Assembly: GCF_014395225.1 (NCBI RefSeq)
Contig: NZ_CP060723.1
Location: 5,022,001-5,086,000, forward strand
Length of the DNA stretch: 64,000 nt
Direction of reading: 5' to 3'
Source of the DNA: Pedobacter roseus
Lineage (GTDB): Bacteria; Bacteroidota; Bacteroidia; Sphingobacteriales; Sphingobacteriaceae
A model generated the notes under the pieces. The model did not search any database, had not been told where the DNA came from, and was given only the letters and a program-made list of their open reading frames with translations. A program made the position numbers and the translations under genes. Positions 42,854 to 51,459 of this stretch are shown here, one piece after another. Within the stretch, counting starts at the first letter, position 1. Every line of letters starts with the position of its first letter.

Positions 42854-43084
42854 ATGAAAAAACAATTCAAAACAAAACTTTCTCTTAACAAAGAAACAGT
42901 AGCCAGACTTAACGATGAGCAAATGGAACTGGTAGCTGGTGGCCAGGCCGCAGCTGCAGGTTCAACTGTAGTAATCGGCTTCGAAGCGGAAGCATCGGCT
43001 GCTGAAGGGGATAGCTGTGGCAAGCAGTCTATAATCGCATCTAAAACCTGTCCGGTAAGCAGTACCTGTCACTGTAGTTGCTAA
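42854..43084 (+). CDS. Class I lanthipeptide precursor 5
   Basis: The 76-aa precursor has leader MKKQFKTKLSLNKETVARLN, DEQMELVAGG, core QAAAAGSTVVIGFEAEASAA, and Cys block SCGKQSIIASKTCPVSSTC then HCSC. It is nearly identical in leader to precursor 6, implying recent duplication. Confidence 0.9.
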   Translation: MKKQFKTKLSLNKETVARLNDEQMELVAGGQAAAAGSTVVIGFEAEASAAEGDSCGKQSIIASKTCPVSSTCHCSC

Positions 43085-43119
43085 TTATTAATCAATCTCT
43101 ATACAAAACCATTAAAAAC

Positions 43120-43350
43120 ATGAAAAAACAATTCAAAACAAAACTTTCTCTTAACAAAGAAACAGTAGCCAGGCTTAACGATGAGCAAATGGAACTAGTA
43201 GCTGGCGGACAGGCTGCACTGGCAGGCTCTACAGTGGTAATCGGCATCGAAGCATCATCTGCGGTTGATGGTGATAGCTGTGGTAAACAATCCATTATCG
43301 CCTCTAAAACCTGTCCGGTAAGCAGTACCTGCGATTGTAGCTGTAAATAA
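43120..43350 (+). CDS. Class I lanthipeptide precursor 6
   Basis: I use ATG 43120, not the upstream in-frame start at 43078, to keep the array leader MKKQFKTKLSLNKETVARLN. The 76-aa product has core QAALAGSTVVIGIEASSAVD and Cys block SCGKQSIIASKTCPVSSTC then DCSCK. Confidence 0.9.
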   Translation: MKKQFKTKLSLNKETVARLNDEQMELVAGGQAALAGSTVVIGIEASSAVDGDSCGKQSIIASKTCPVSSTCDCSCK

Positions 43351-43380
43351 TTAATCATTAACCATAAAAAACATCATTAC

Positions 43381-43614
43381 ATGAAAAAGCAATTAAAAAC
43401 CAAACTGTCACTGAACAAAGAAACAGTAGCAAAACTTAATGAAGAGCAAATGGAATTAGTATCTGGTGGCCAGGCTGCTGCAGATGGTTCTACCGTTGTT
43501 ATCGACATTCCGATCCTTTCTGCTGAGGCTGTTGATGGAGGAAGTTGCGGTAAACAATCTATTATCGCATCACAAACCTGTCCGGTATCAAGTACATGTA
43601 AATGTAGTTGCTAA
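43381..43614 (+). CDS. Class I lanthipeptide precursor 7
   Basis: The 77-aa precursor has leader MKKQLKTKLSLNKETVAKLN, EEQMELVSGG (Ser in place of Ala before Gly-Gly), core QAAADGSTVVIDIPILSAEA, and Cys block SCGKQSIIASQTCPVSSTC then KCSC. It is the last member before the terminator hairpin at 43623. Confidence 0.9.
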   Translation: MKKQLKTKLSLNKETVAKLNEEQMELVSGGQAAADGSTVVIDIPILSAEAVDGGSCGKQSIIASQTCPVSSTCKCSC

Positions 43615-43622
43615 ACCAATGC

Positions 43623-43652
43623 GCATTGCCGGCAAATACCGGCAATGCTTTT
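43623..43652 (+). terminator. Hairpin after the precursor array
   Basis: GCATTGCCGG (43623-43632) pairs perfectly with CCGGCAATGC (43639-43648), followed by TTTT. As a partial terminator it would keep precursor mRNA well above that of the downstream enzyme genes, which have no other obvious promoter. Confidence 0.65.
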
Positions 43653-43694
43653 AACCGCATGCAATTTAACATTTGCTGCACAATACGATAAGTT

Positions 43695-46115
43695 ATGAAA
43701 ACATATATAATATTGATCCTCGTTTTTTTAAGTACAGGCACTATTGCAGTTCAGGCGCAGGCGCCGGCTAATGTGATAGATAGCGTAAGCTTAAAATTTA
43801 CCGGTAAGGTAATCGACTCTGTTACGAAAGAACCACTTATTTATGCACAGGTTGTGATAAATAATGGCCAAAAACAGGTGATGCAAGCCCTTACCGATAC
43901 CTTGGGAAAGTTTGAAGTAAAAATAAAAGCAGGAACCTATCAGGTTAAGGTATTTTATATGGGCAATGAAAATCAGGTTTTTAATCTGGCTATACCGGCC
44001 AGTCCAGACCATGTATTTAGCAAGGTGTTTAATGTAAAAATTAAAACAGAACTGTTAAATGAAGTTTCGGTTTATGCCAAAAGAAAGATTATCGAAAATA
44101 CTGCCGAAAAGATCGTTTACCATGTAGACCGCGATCCGATGGCAAAAAACAAATCACTCAGTGAGGTGATTAAAAAAGTCCCGTTGGTTACGGTCGATTT
44201 TAAAGGTGTTCCTTCTTTAAAAGGGAGCGAAAAAGTACAAGTACAGGTTAATGGTCGTTCGGTTACGGATTATGCCATCCCTGTAGATCAGGCCCTTAAA
44301 ATGATTCCAACGGCTAATGTAGAAAGCGTAGAAGTGATTACCAACCCAGGTGCTGCCAGCGATGGCGAAAGTTTGGCAGGTATCATTAACATTATAACCA
44401 AAAATAAGTTTTCTTTAGGCGGCAACCTTACGGTGGGTGTAGAATCTACAATCGGTAAAAGCTATAATACCAAACCTACTTTAAATTTTACTTACGGCGT
44501 CGGCAAGCTTAATTTTTCGCTTAATGGCAGTTATACCAATTTTAAAACGCAGGGCTTTAGCAACCAACTTTACTCGAGGAACAATTTTTTGCAGGCCCAA
44601 CAAGGAAATTTAGGCTACAATGGCAACCCTGTTTATGTAAATAGCGGATTGTTTTACGACATCAGCAAGAACGAATCATTAAACGCAGGCTTAACGGCCT
44701 CTAATTCTCCCTATACTTTCAGTCAGGCATTGCAGACGAACATTAACGATCAGGGCATTACAAATTTATTCAACCGCTTTTCTGATAATGTGGTTAAATC
44801 TCAAAGTTTATCGGCAAATGTAGATTACAAACTTAAACTGGATAAACCCGGTAAAGAATTTACGATTGGCGCACTTTTTACCGCAGGCAAACAGGATAAT
44901 TTAAACAATAGTTTTAATAATTATCTATCCGGCACAGCACCATCTACTTTACAGGAGCTGAGCAATAACAACAATACCATGCGTACAGTGATCTTACAGT
45001 CAGATTACAAGTTTCCTTTGGGCAAGCACAAATTACAGGCCGGCCTTAAAATTACAAACAGACATTTCGATTCGCAGTATCAAAATATGATGAGCAGCCA
45101 ATCAACAACAGCAAGCACTGATGAATATGCTTACGATCAGGGCATATATGCTGCCTTCGGACAGGTACAACTCGCTTTACCAAAAAAATGGGTAATGATT
45201 GGCGGTATACGTTATGAAAGAACACAGAACGATGCTCAATTCATATCAACAAACAGCAATGTTAGTCGAGGATTTAACAGTGTTTTACCGACTTACGTAA
45301 TTGGCAAAAACCTTAAAAACGGAATGATCAGCTTAACCTATAGCTACAAAATTTCGAGGCCAGGTATTTCCTTTCTCAATCCCTTCCAAAATTTTGTAAA
45401 TGCAAACACGGTATCGCAAGGTAACCCCGATCTTTTGCCCGAACATAAAAATGGCTTGAGTATGGCCTTCTCTCACAATGCAGGCAAAGTATATTTATAT
45501 GTTGATGCCAGCGCCGACTTTTGGTCTGACTATATTTTACGTGTAAACCAATTGGTAAACAACATTAACCAGATTTCTTATAAAAACATCGGCTCATACA
45601 AACAGTTCGGTACATCGGCCAATTTAAACCTTACCATTACCAAAGCATTGAGCTTAACTGTAGGCGGTACCTTAAACCTGATCTCAACCAATGATGCGGC
45701 ATTTAACGCTACGTATAATGAAAAGTTAAACTTTAATGGCAGTTTTATAGGCACATATAACTTTAAAGGTGGTTATAATCTTCAGGCAGAGTATTACCTG
45801 TATTCGAATAACTATTTTTTCCAGAGCAGAACCGAGCTGCCCAACACTTCATCTATCGGTTTAAACAAATCATTTATGAAAGACAGGATCAACGTCAGTG
45901 TTGGGGTAATTAATCCATTAAATAGTAAGATGGAATATAATATGCTCAACATAAATGGTGGCTTAACCAATCAGAACATCCAGACCGTTTATGGCAGGGG
46001 CTTAACCTTTGGATTTAGCTACCAGTTTGGTAACGATAAGGTAAATAAAAAGAGTAGAACCAATATTAAAGATAACGATACCAAAGAAGGAAGCACGAAC
46101 CCAATTGGTTTTTAA
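43695..46115 (+). CDS. Outer-membrane beta-barrel protein with carboxypeptidase-like regulatory domain
   Basis: The 806-aa protein has a signal peptide ending VQAQA, a carboxypeptidase-regulatory-like domain (LKFTGKVIDSVTKEPLIYAQVVI ... YQVKVFYMGNENQVF), a plug-like region (IENTAEKIVYHVDRDPMAKNKSLSEVIKKVPLVTVDFKGVPSLKGSEKVQVQVNGRSV ... VESVEVITNPGAASDGESLAGIINIITK) and a large beta-barrel ending in an aromatic-rich strand. This is the OMP_b-brl_3-type family. In the lanthipeptide locus it probably carries peptides across the outer membrane or binds them for immunity; this is inferred from position. Its end overlaps the frame of the next gene. Confidence 0.85.
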   Translation: MKTYIILILVFLSTGTIAVQAQAPANVIDSVSLKFTGKVIDSVTKEPLIYAQVVINNGQKQVMQALTDTLGKFEVKIKAGTYQVKVFYMGNENQVFNLAIPASPDHVFSKVFNVKIKTELLNEVSVYAKRKIIENTAEKIVYHVDRDPMAKNKSLSEVIKKVPLVTVDFKGVPSLKGSEKVQVQVNGRSVTDYAIPVDQALKMIPTANVESVEVITNPGAASDGESLAGIINIITKNKFSLGGNLTVGVESTIGKSYNTKPTLNFTYGVGKLNFSLNGSYTNFKTQGFSNQLYSRNNFLQAQQGNLGYNGNPVYVNSGLFYDISKNESLNAGLTASNSPYTFSQALQTNINDQGITNLFNRFSDNVVKSQSLSANVDYKLKLDKPGKEFTIGALFTAGKQDNLNNSFNNYLSGTAPSTLQELSNNNNTMRTVILQSDYKFPLGKHKLQAGLKITNRHFDSQYQNMMSSQSTTASTDEYAYDQGIYAAFGQVQLALPKKWVMIGGIRYERTQNDAQFISTNSNVSRGFNSVLPTYVIGKNLKNGMISLTYSYKISRPGISFLNPFQNFVNANTVSQGNPDLLPEHKNGLSMAFSHNAGKVYLYVDASADFWSDYILRVNQLVNNINQISYKNIGSYKQFGTSANLNLTITKALSLTVGGTLNLISTNDAAFNATYNEKLNFNGSFIGTYNFKGGYNLQAEYYLYSNNYFFQSRTELPNTSSIGLNKSFMKDRINVSVGVINPLNSKMEYNMLNINGGLTNQNIQTVYGRGLTFGFSYQFGNDKVNKKSRTNIKDNDTKEGSTNPIGF

Positions 46116-46125
46116 ACAGCAAACT

Positions 46126-49100
46126 ATGAAAAAGGACACACTAAGCGAGCAGTACCAGTTCTTACCAGATCTGATGCTCCGGTTTCCATCTTACCACAAT
46201 GAGGGGCAAATCACCAAAGAGCTGATTTATCAGTTCATCAAAGATGATTTTTTTATGGAGGCTTTATGGATCGCTTCTAAAGATTTATATGAGGCTGTAC
46301 TCCGGATCGATACCATCACAGATCCTAAAAAACTCGAAAAAATAGAAGTAGCCTTATCTAAATACATTAACAGAACCAAAAACAGGGCTACCCCTTTTGG
46401 CCTTTTTGCAGGTTGTGCACCAATTGCGTGGGCAGCGGATACGCAGATAGAACTTGGTGCCATGAGTAAACATACCCGCCTGGACATGGGATTGCTATGC
46501 ACTGTTTTCCGTTATGTATTGAAAAATGAAAACATCAAAAAATCATTAAACTATAGTGTTAATAAAACTTTGTATGATATCGATGGAAACTATAGGATGG
46601 TTGATTACAAAACATTGGGCTACCGGAAGTATACGGTATCAGCTGTAAGTGGCTCTGAATACCTTCAGGAAATTATTGATTTTTGTAATACTGCACAATC
46701 TTACAATGTTATTGCTGCCTTTATTGAAGACTCGTTTGAGGTAGAAACAGAAGAGGCCAATACTTTTTTAGATGAGCTGATTAATGGCCAGATTTTACTC
46801 AGTAACCTCGAACCAAGGGTAAGCGGTCCTGATTTTTTAGACCAGATTATTGATAGTTTAACTGAAGTTACAACGGTAGACAGTGGTAACTATGATGCTA
46901 AGACCTATCTTTTAGCATTTATAAAAATTAAAGAGATCCTGGCTAAGGAAATCAATACCATTATTAAAAAAGAAGAAATCTCTGTAATACTACAGGAACT
47001 GAACATCGAATTTAACAGCGAAAGTATGTTTCAGATCGATCTTTATAAAGATGGTTCAGCACAAACGTTGAGTAATGTTTATGCCGATAAGTTGATGGAA
47101 GCAGTTCAGTTTTTAAACCAGGTTACACCAAAACACAACAACAAAGAATTACAGGCATTCAAAAGCCGCTTTGCCGACCGTTATGATGAACAGGAAATCC
47201 CTTTATTACAGGCACTGGATCCTGAATCGGGTATTGGTTATGCTTCAAACACACATTTAGCCGGAGAAGCGCCATTGGTACACCGGATGGTTTTTTCGTC
47301 CGGCACACCAAGCGAAATCAGGGAAACACAATATACCGACCTGAGTAAATGGCTTATTGGTTATTTAACCAGCAATCCTACGAGTTCAGAATTGAATATT
47401 GATCAGCACGATCTGGGCAACCTTAATATCAATCCATCAGAACTTCCGCCAAGTTTCTCCATTATTTTTAGGCTGAACGGAGGGGAAGAAGACCACATTT
47501 ACCTTGAACATTGCGGATGGCCTACGGGAGCTTGCATGATCGGCAGATTCGGTTATGGCGATAAAAAATTTGAGCAGATCTTAAAGGATATTAATGGCGT
47601 TGAAAATGCCTACTATGAAGATGCAATAGTAGCCGAGGTGGCACACCTGCCCGAAGACCGCCACGGCAATATTGCTTCGAGGCCTAAATTTAGGGATTAC
47701 CAGATTCCGGTATTGGCGGGCAGTACATCCGATGAGAGCGAAATCAGCCTTAGCGATTTAATGGTTTCAGTACGTAATGGGCAGATTTTTTTAAGGAGCA
47801 AACGTTTAAACAAAGCAATCATACCAAGGTTGAGCAATGCACATAACTACGGGATGAATGCATTACCGGTATATCATTTTTTAGGTGATTTACAGGGCGC
47901 AGATCATAAATACTGGCTAGGCTTAAATTTAGAGGTATTGCCAAAACTGGGCATTTTTAAAATCCCAAGAATCAAATATAAAGGGGTAATTCTTTCTTTA
48001 GCCTCCTGGTATCTAAATGCGGATGACATTAAAGAGATTTTAGAAACCAATGCTCCGGCCCATGAAAAGAAGCTAAAAGGCTTTTTTGAAAAATGGGATC
48101 TCCCCGCAGCTTTTATTTATGCAGATGAGGATAATGAGCTGTTGGTGCACCAAAGTAACCGGATCGAAATACTAGCCTGGTTATCAGCCTGTAAAAAGCG
48201 TAGCCAGATTGTATTGAAAGAATACTTACCCATTACGGGTTCTATTTTAAAAGATGAAGATGCAAAAGCAGTAAACAATCAGTTTGTTGCCCTATTAACC
48301 AGAAAAGACGATAAAAAAAGACCAGCACCTGTGTTTAATCCTAGCCATAAAAATGATAACCATGTAAAAAGGCAATACTTTCCCGGAGAGGAATGGTTAT
48401 ATGCAAAAATTTATACCGGTGTAAAAACCGCAGATCAGTTAATTGGAAACGAGCTGTTGGCGCTTGGCAAGAAACTGGTAAATGCAGGTTTAATAGACCA
48501 ATGGTTTTTTATCAGGTATGCAGATCCGGAGCCACACCTGAGGTTTAGGGTACATGTAACGCCAATAGATGGCTTAGGTACGGTAATGCGCGAAATCAAT
48601 AAAGCTTTCGAAATCCTTTCGGAAACAGGTTTAGTTTGGAAAATACAGTTTGATACATACGAGCGCGAAATTGAACGTTATAGCGCAGCAGGTATCGAAT
48701 TGAGCGAACAATTGTTTTATCATGATAGTTTGGCTGTATCAAGCTTTTTATCACGCAGGGATATGATAGAAAACTTTGAGCAACTGCGTTGGCTTTGGGG
48801 CATCAGATCTATCGACAGCTTATTGAACGACTTTGAATTTTCCCTTGCAGAGAAGTTGAAAGTAATGGAAGTTTTATCGGCTTCGTTTCACCAGGAGTTT
48901 AACTCGGATGCTTTATTGATCAAACAGTTATCACAGAAATACCGGTTCAGCAAAGAACTGATTGCCAACCACCTGGATGCAGGGAATGATTTTTCGGGCT
49001 CAGACCTTTTGCAGTACAGAAGTTTCGAAATTATCCCTTTGGCTCAGGCCATCAAAAAGAAAATTGAAGAAGGACTGATCGATCAGAACCTGAACAACTT

Positions 49101-49233
49101 TTTAATCAGCTATATCCACATGAATATGAATCGTTTGTTCAAAACCAAACAGCGCGTACATGAACTGGTAGTTTACGATTTTCTTTTAATGTATTATAAA
49201 TCAACCTTTCACCGTCAAAAAACAAAAATATGA
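46126..49233 (+). CDS. lanB: Class I lanthipeptide dehydratase LanB, second copy
   Basis: I start at ATG 46126 (MKKDTLSEQYQFLPDLMLRF), 10 bp after the outer-membrane gene; a TTG at 46105 would overlap it. The 1035-aa protein is full length: LSKYINRTKNRATPFGLFAGCAPIAWA, QEIPLLQALDPESGIGYAS, VAHLPEDRHGNIASRP, IPRLSNAHNYGMNALPVYHFL, and C-terminal FPGEEWLYAKIYTG, WFFIRYADPEPHLRFRVH and FDTYEREIERYS. It overlaps lanC by 4 bp (ATGA), so the two enzymes are translationally coupled. Shares order of motifs but only moderate identity with the first LanB. Confidence 0.9.
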   Translation: MKKDTLSEQYQFLPDLMLRFPSYHNEGQITKELIYQFIKDDFFMEALWIASKDLYEAVLRIDTITDPKKLEKIEVALSKYINRTKNRATPFGLFAGCAPIAWAADTQIELGAMSKHTRLDMGLLCTVFRYVLKNENIKKSLNYSVNKTLYDIDGNYRMVDYKTLGYRKYTVSAVSGSEYLQEIIDFCNTAQSYNVIAAFIEDSFEVETEEANTFLDELINGQILLSNLEPRVSGPDFLDQIIDSLTEVTTVDSGNYDAKTYLLAFIKIKEILAKEINTIIKKEEISVILQELNIEFNSESMFQIDLYKDGSAQTLSNVYADKLMEAVQFLNQVTPKHNNKELQAFKSRFADRYDEQEIPLLQALDPESGIGYASNTHLAGEAPLVHRMVFSSGTPSEIRETQYTDLSKWLIGYLTSNPTSSELNIDQHDLGNLNINPSELPPSFSIIFRLNGGEEDHIYLEHCGWPTGACMIGRFGYGDKKFEQILKDINGVENAYYEDAIVAEVAHLPEDRHGNIASRPKFRDYQIPVLAGSTSDESEISLSDLMVSVRNGQIFLRSKRLNKAIIPRLSNAHNYGMNALPVYHFLGDLQGADHKYWLGLNLEVLPKLGIFKIPRIKYKGVILSLASWYLNADDIKEILETNAPAHEKKLKGFFEKWDLPAAFIYADEDNELLVHQSNRIEILAWLSACKKRSQIVLKEYLPITGSILKDEDAKAVNNQFVALLTRKDDKKRPAPVFNPSHKNDNHVKRQYFPGEEWLYAKIYTGVKTADQLIGNELLALGKKLVNAGLIDQWFFIRYADPEPHLRFRVHVTPIDGLGTVMREINKAFEILSETGLVWKIQFDTYEREIERYSAAGIELSEQLFYHDSLAVSSFLSRRDMIENFEQLRWLWGIRSIDSLLNDFEFSLAEKLKVMEVLSASFHQEFNSDALLIKQLSQKYRFSKELIANHLDAGNDFSGSDLLQYRSFEIIPLAQAIKKKIEEGLIDQNLNNFLISYIHMNMNRLFKTKQRVHELVVYDFLLMYYKSTFHRQKTKI

Positions 49234-50477
49234 GCACCTTACAAGCAGAAACAGTGATGAGTACCCGTTTTAAAGTGGTATTTGAGCAGATTAAACATTT
49301 GCTGCACGATCAGGAAAATCAGCCGGATTTTATAACAAACGGCAATTTGTTTAATGGCTATGCAGGTATTGTTTATTATTATTTTAGCCTGTTAAAGGCT
49401 TTTCCTGAAGGAGAAAGCGAAGCTTACATTGCTTTAGAAAAACTGATTGAATCCTATAACACTCAGGATAATATGGCAAGTAAATACATGACCTTCTGCA
49501 GCGGTCTTTCCGGTTTTTATTTCCTGATCCAAAAGCTGGTAGAACAAGAGTATCTTGATGAAGTATTTTTAGAAGAGGTACTACCCATTAACGAACTGAT
49601 TTTTGAAGATACAAAGCGGTTACTTACTGAAGAAAACACTGATTTTTTACATGGCGCCAGTGGCCAGATGTTATACCTTTTAAGCAGCAAAGGTGATCCG
49701 AATCGTGAAAAATACCTTGGTGTGTTGGTAGATCAACTCCTTACACTTGCAGTAATTGATGAAAAAGGGTTGCGCTTCCCCAACAGCACGGTAAAAGAGT
49801 TCCAAAATACAGATAATACCAACATGAGCCTTTCGCACGGAAATGCTGGTATTTTATTGGTGATGCTGAATATTTATAATGCCGGTATTGAACAAGAGAA
49901 ACTTGGTACTGCCATTCAACAGAGTTTGGATTTTTTTCTCCACTATTATCATCCAAGAAATGAAGACATTTCATTATCAGCCTTTCCACTGCTGGTTAAT
50001 GAAGAACTTACCAAAGAAGAATTGATTGACGGTGATTTTTATGCAGAAAATTACAGCTGGTGTTATGGTGATCTTGCTGCAATATGGCTACTGTATCAAA
50101 GTAGCGTATCTTTCAAAAACGCAGCCTATGCTGATATTGCCGATCAGATTGGTAAAACCATGGCCGCGGGTTTAATTACGGTACCTGCATCGGGCATAAA
50201 AATTAATTCCCACTTCTGCCACGGTACTTCTGGTATAGCCCTCTTTTTAAACCGTCTTTATCAATTTTCGGGGCATACAATTTATCAGGAGGCTGCACAG
50301 GTATGGTTGGATAGCACCCTCGATCATTTAGAAAAAGACCTGAACAATCCCGACTTTATGAACAAACCAAGTTCACTCGGTTTACTGGAAGGGGTTAGCG
50401 GGGCAATGTTTGTGCTGGCAGCTGCCGAACATGATGATATTGCTGCAAATTGGACCGATATGTTTCTTTTATCTTAA
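49230..50477 (+). CDS. lanC: Lanthionine cyclase LanC
   Basis: The 415-aa protein has the LanC alpha-barrel repeats: NLFNGYAGIVYYYF, CSGLSGFYFLI, LHGASGQMLYL, SLSHGNAGILLVML, WCYGDLAAIWLLY, HFCHGTSGIALFL and LLEGVSGAMFVL. Zinc ligands are Cys278 (CYGD), Cys330 and His331 (CHG). It adds Cys thiols to dehydrated Ser/Thr to close the rings. The ATGA overlap couples it to the second LanB. The LLM oxidoreductase gene follows after 12 bp. Confidence 0.95.
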   Translation: MSTLQAETVMSTRFKVVFEQIKHLLHDQENQPDFITNGNLFNGYAGIVYYYFSLLKAFPEGESEAYIALEKLIESYNTQDNMASKYMTFCSGLSGFYFLIQKLVEQEYLDEVFLEEVLPINELIFEDTKRLLTEENTDFLHGASGQMLYLLSSKGDPNREKYLGVLVDQLLTLAVIDEKGLRFPNSTVKEFQNTDNTNMSLSHGNAGILLVMLNIYNAGIEQEKLGTAIQQSLDFFLHYYHPRNEDISLSAFPLLVNEELTKEELIDGDFYAENYSWCYGDLAAIWLLYQSSVSFKNAAYADIADQIGKTMAAGLITVPASGIKINSHFCHGTSGIALFLNRLYQFSGHTIYQEAAQVWLDSTLDHLEKDLNNPDFMNKPSSLGLLEGVSGAMFVLAAAEHDDIAANWTDMFLLS

Positions 50478-50489
50478 AAATTAAAGGTT

Positions 50490-51443
50490 ATGAGTATTAA
50501 AAAAATTGGCTTGATGGATTTTGGTACAAGATCCAAAAAGATAGATAGTCTTTCGATTATCGAAAGCGTTATAGACGATGCTATACTGGCAGAAAAACTA
50601 GGCTTTCACCGTTTGTGGTACGGCGAGCATTTTATTACCTCCGCCAACTCGCCATGGTTTAGCCCTGATATGCTTTTACCGCTAATCTGTGGTAACACCA
50701 ATACCATAAGGGTAGGTGTAGCAGGGGTATTGGTGGGTTATACTTCCCCCATCAGAACGGCTTCCAGTTATAAGATGCTCAATAACCTGTTCAATAACCG
50801 CATCGATCTGGGTTTCGCTAAAGGCACTCCCGGAAGTAATTTTTTACCTTATTTCAGTCAGCCTAAAATTACCAGTTATGAAGAAGGTGTACAAAATATC
50901 CAAAATCAGATAGCGGCTATAAGCAGTTTACTAAACAATGAAGATGAACATGTTAAAAATGGGCTCATACTTTCTCCATACAAAGGTACGATACCTTCTC
51001 TCTGGAACCTTGGCGGCTCACCGGGTAGTTATCAGGCTAGCCTAAGCAATCAGCTAAACTGCTCCCGTACCCTTTTCCATAAAGGTGTAAACCTCGAAAA
51101 AGGCTTAGACAACCTAAAAGCCTACCGTGAAGATTTTTACAAGCAATACGGTCGTTTACCAGAGGTTAATATTGCGCTGGCTGGTTTTACCAGTCCGAGT
51201 AAAGCAAAAAGAGAAGAGGTGATAGCACTTTCAGAAGCAGAATTTGACTTTGTAGAACCCACAACAAGACTTTGCTGCGAACCACAGGAACTGTTCGATA
51301 AGATGTCGGCCTATGCGGAACAGTATGACGCTGACGAAGTCATATTCTATGATATTGCCCGCGATCCCGACTACAGGAGGGAAAGTATGGCCTGGATCAG
51401 CGAGGTTTTTGGCATGCAAAACAAACAACAGTTAGTGGCCTAA
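50490..51443 (+). CDS. Luciferase-like (LLM class) oxidoreductase, MsnO8-like
   Basis: The 317-aa protein is a TIM-barrel LLM flavin enzyme: KIGLMDFGTRS, AILAEKLGFHRLWYGEHF, IRVGVAGVLVGYTSPIRTASSYKMLNNLFNNRIDLGFAKGTPG, and IPSLWNLGGSPGSYQA. It lies between lanC and the exporter, so it probably tailors the peptide, for example by reducing dehydroamino acids as LLM-type LanJ enzymes do, or by oxidation. The choice cannot be made from sequence alone. Length is usual for the family. Confidence 0.8.
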   Translation: MSIKKIGLMDFGTRSKKIDSLSIIESVIDDAILAEKLGFHRLWYGEHFITSANSPWFSPDMLLPLICGNTNTIRVGVAGVLVGYTSPIRTASSYKMLNNLFNNRIDLGFAKGTPGSNFLPYFSQPKITSYEEGVQNIQNQIAAISSLLNNEDEHVKNGLILSPYKGTIPSLWNLGGSPGSYQASLSNQLNCSRTLFHKGVNLEKGLDNLKAYREDFYKQYGRLPEVNIALAGFTSPSKAKREEVIALSEAEFDFVEPTTRLCCEPQELFDKMSAYAEQYDADEVIFYDIARDPDYRRESMAWISEVFGMQNKQQLVA

Positions 51444-51459
51444 TTTAAAAACTCTACCC

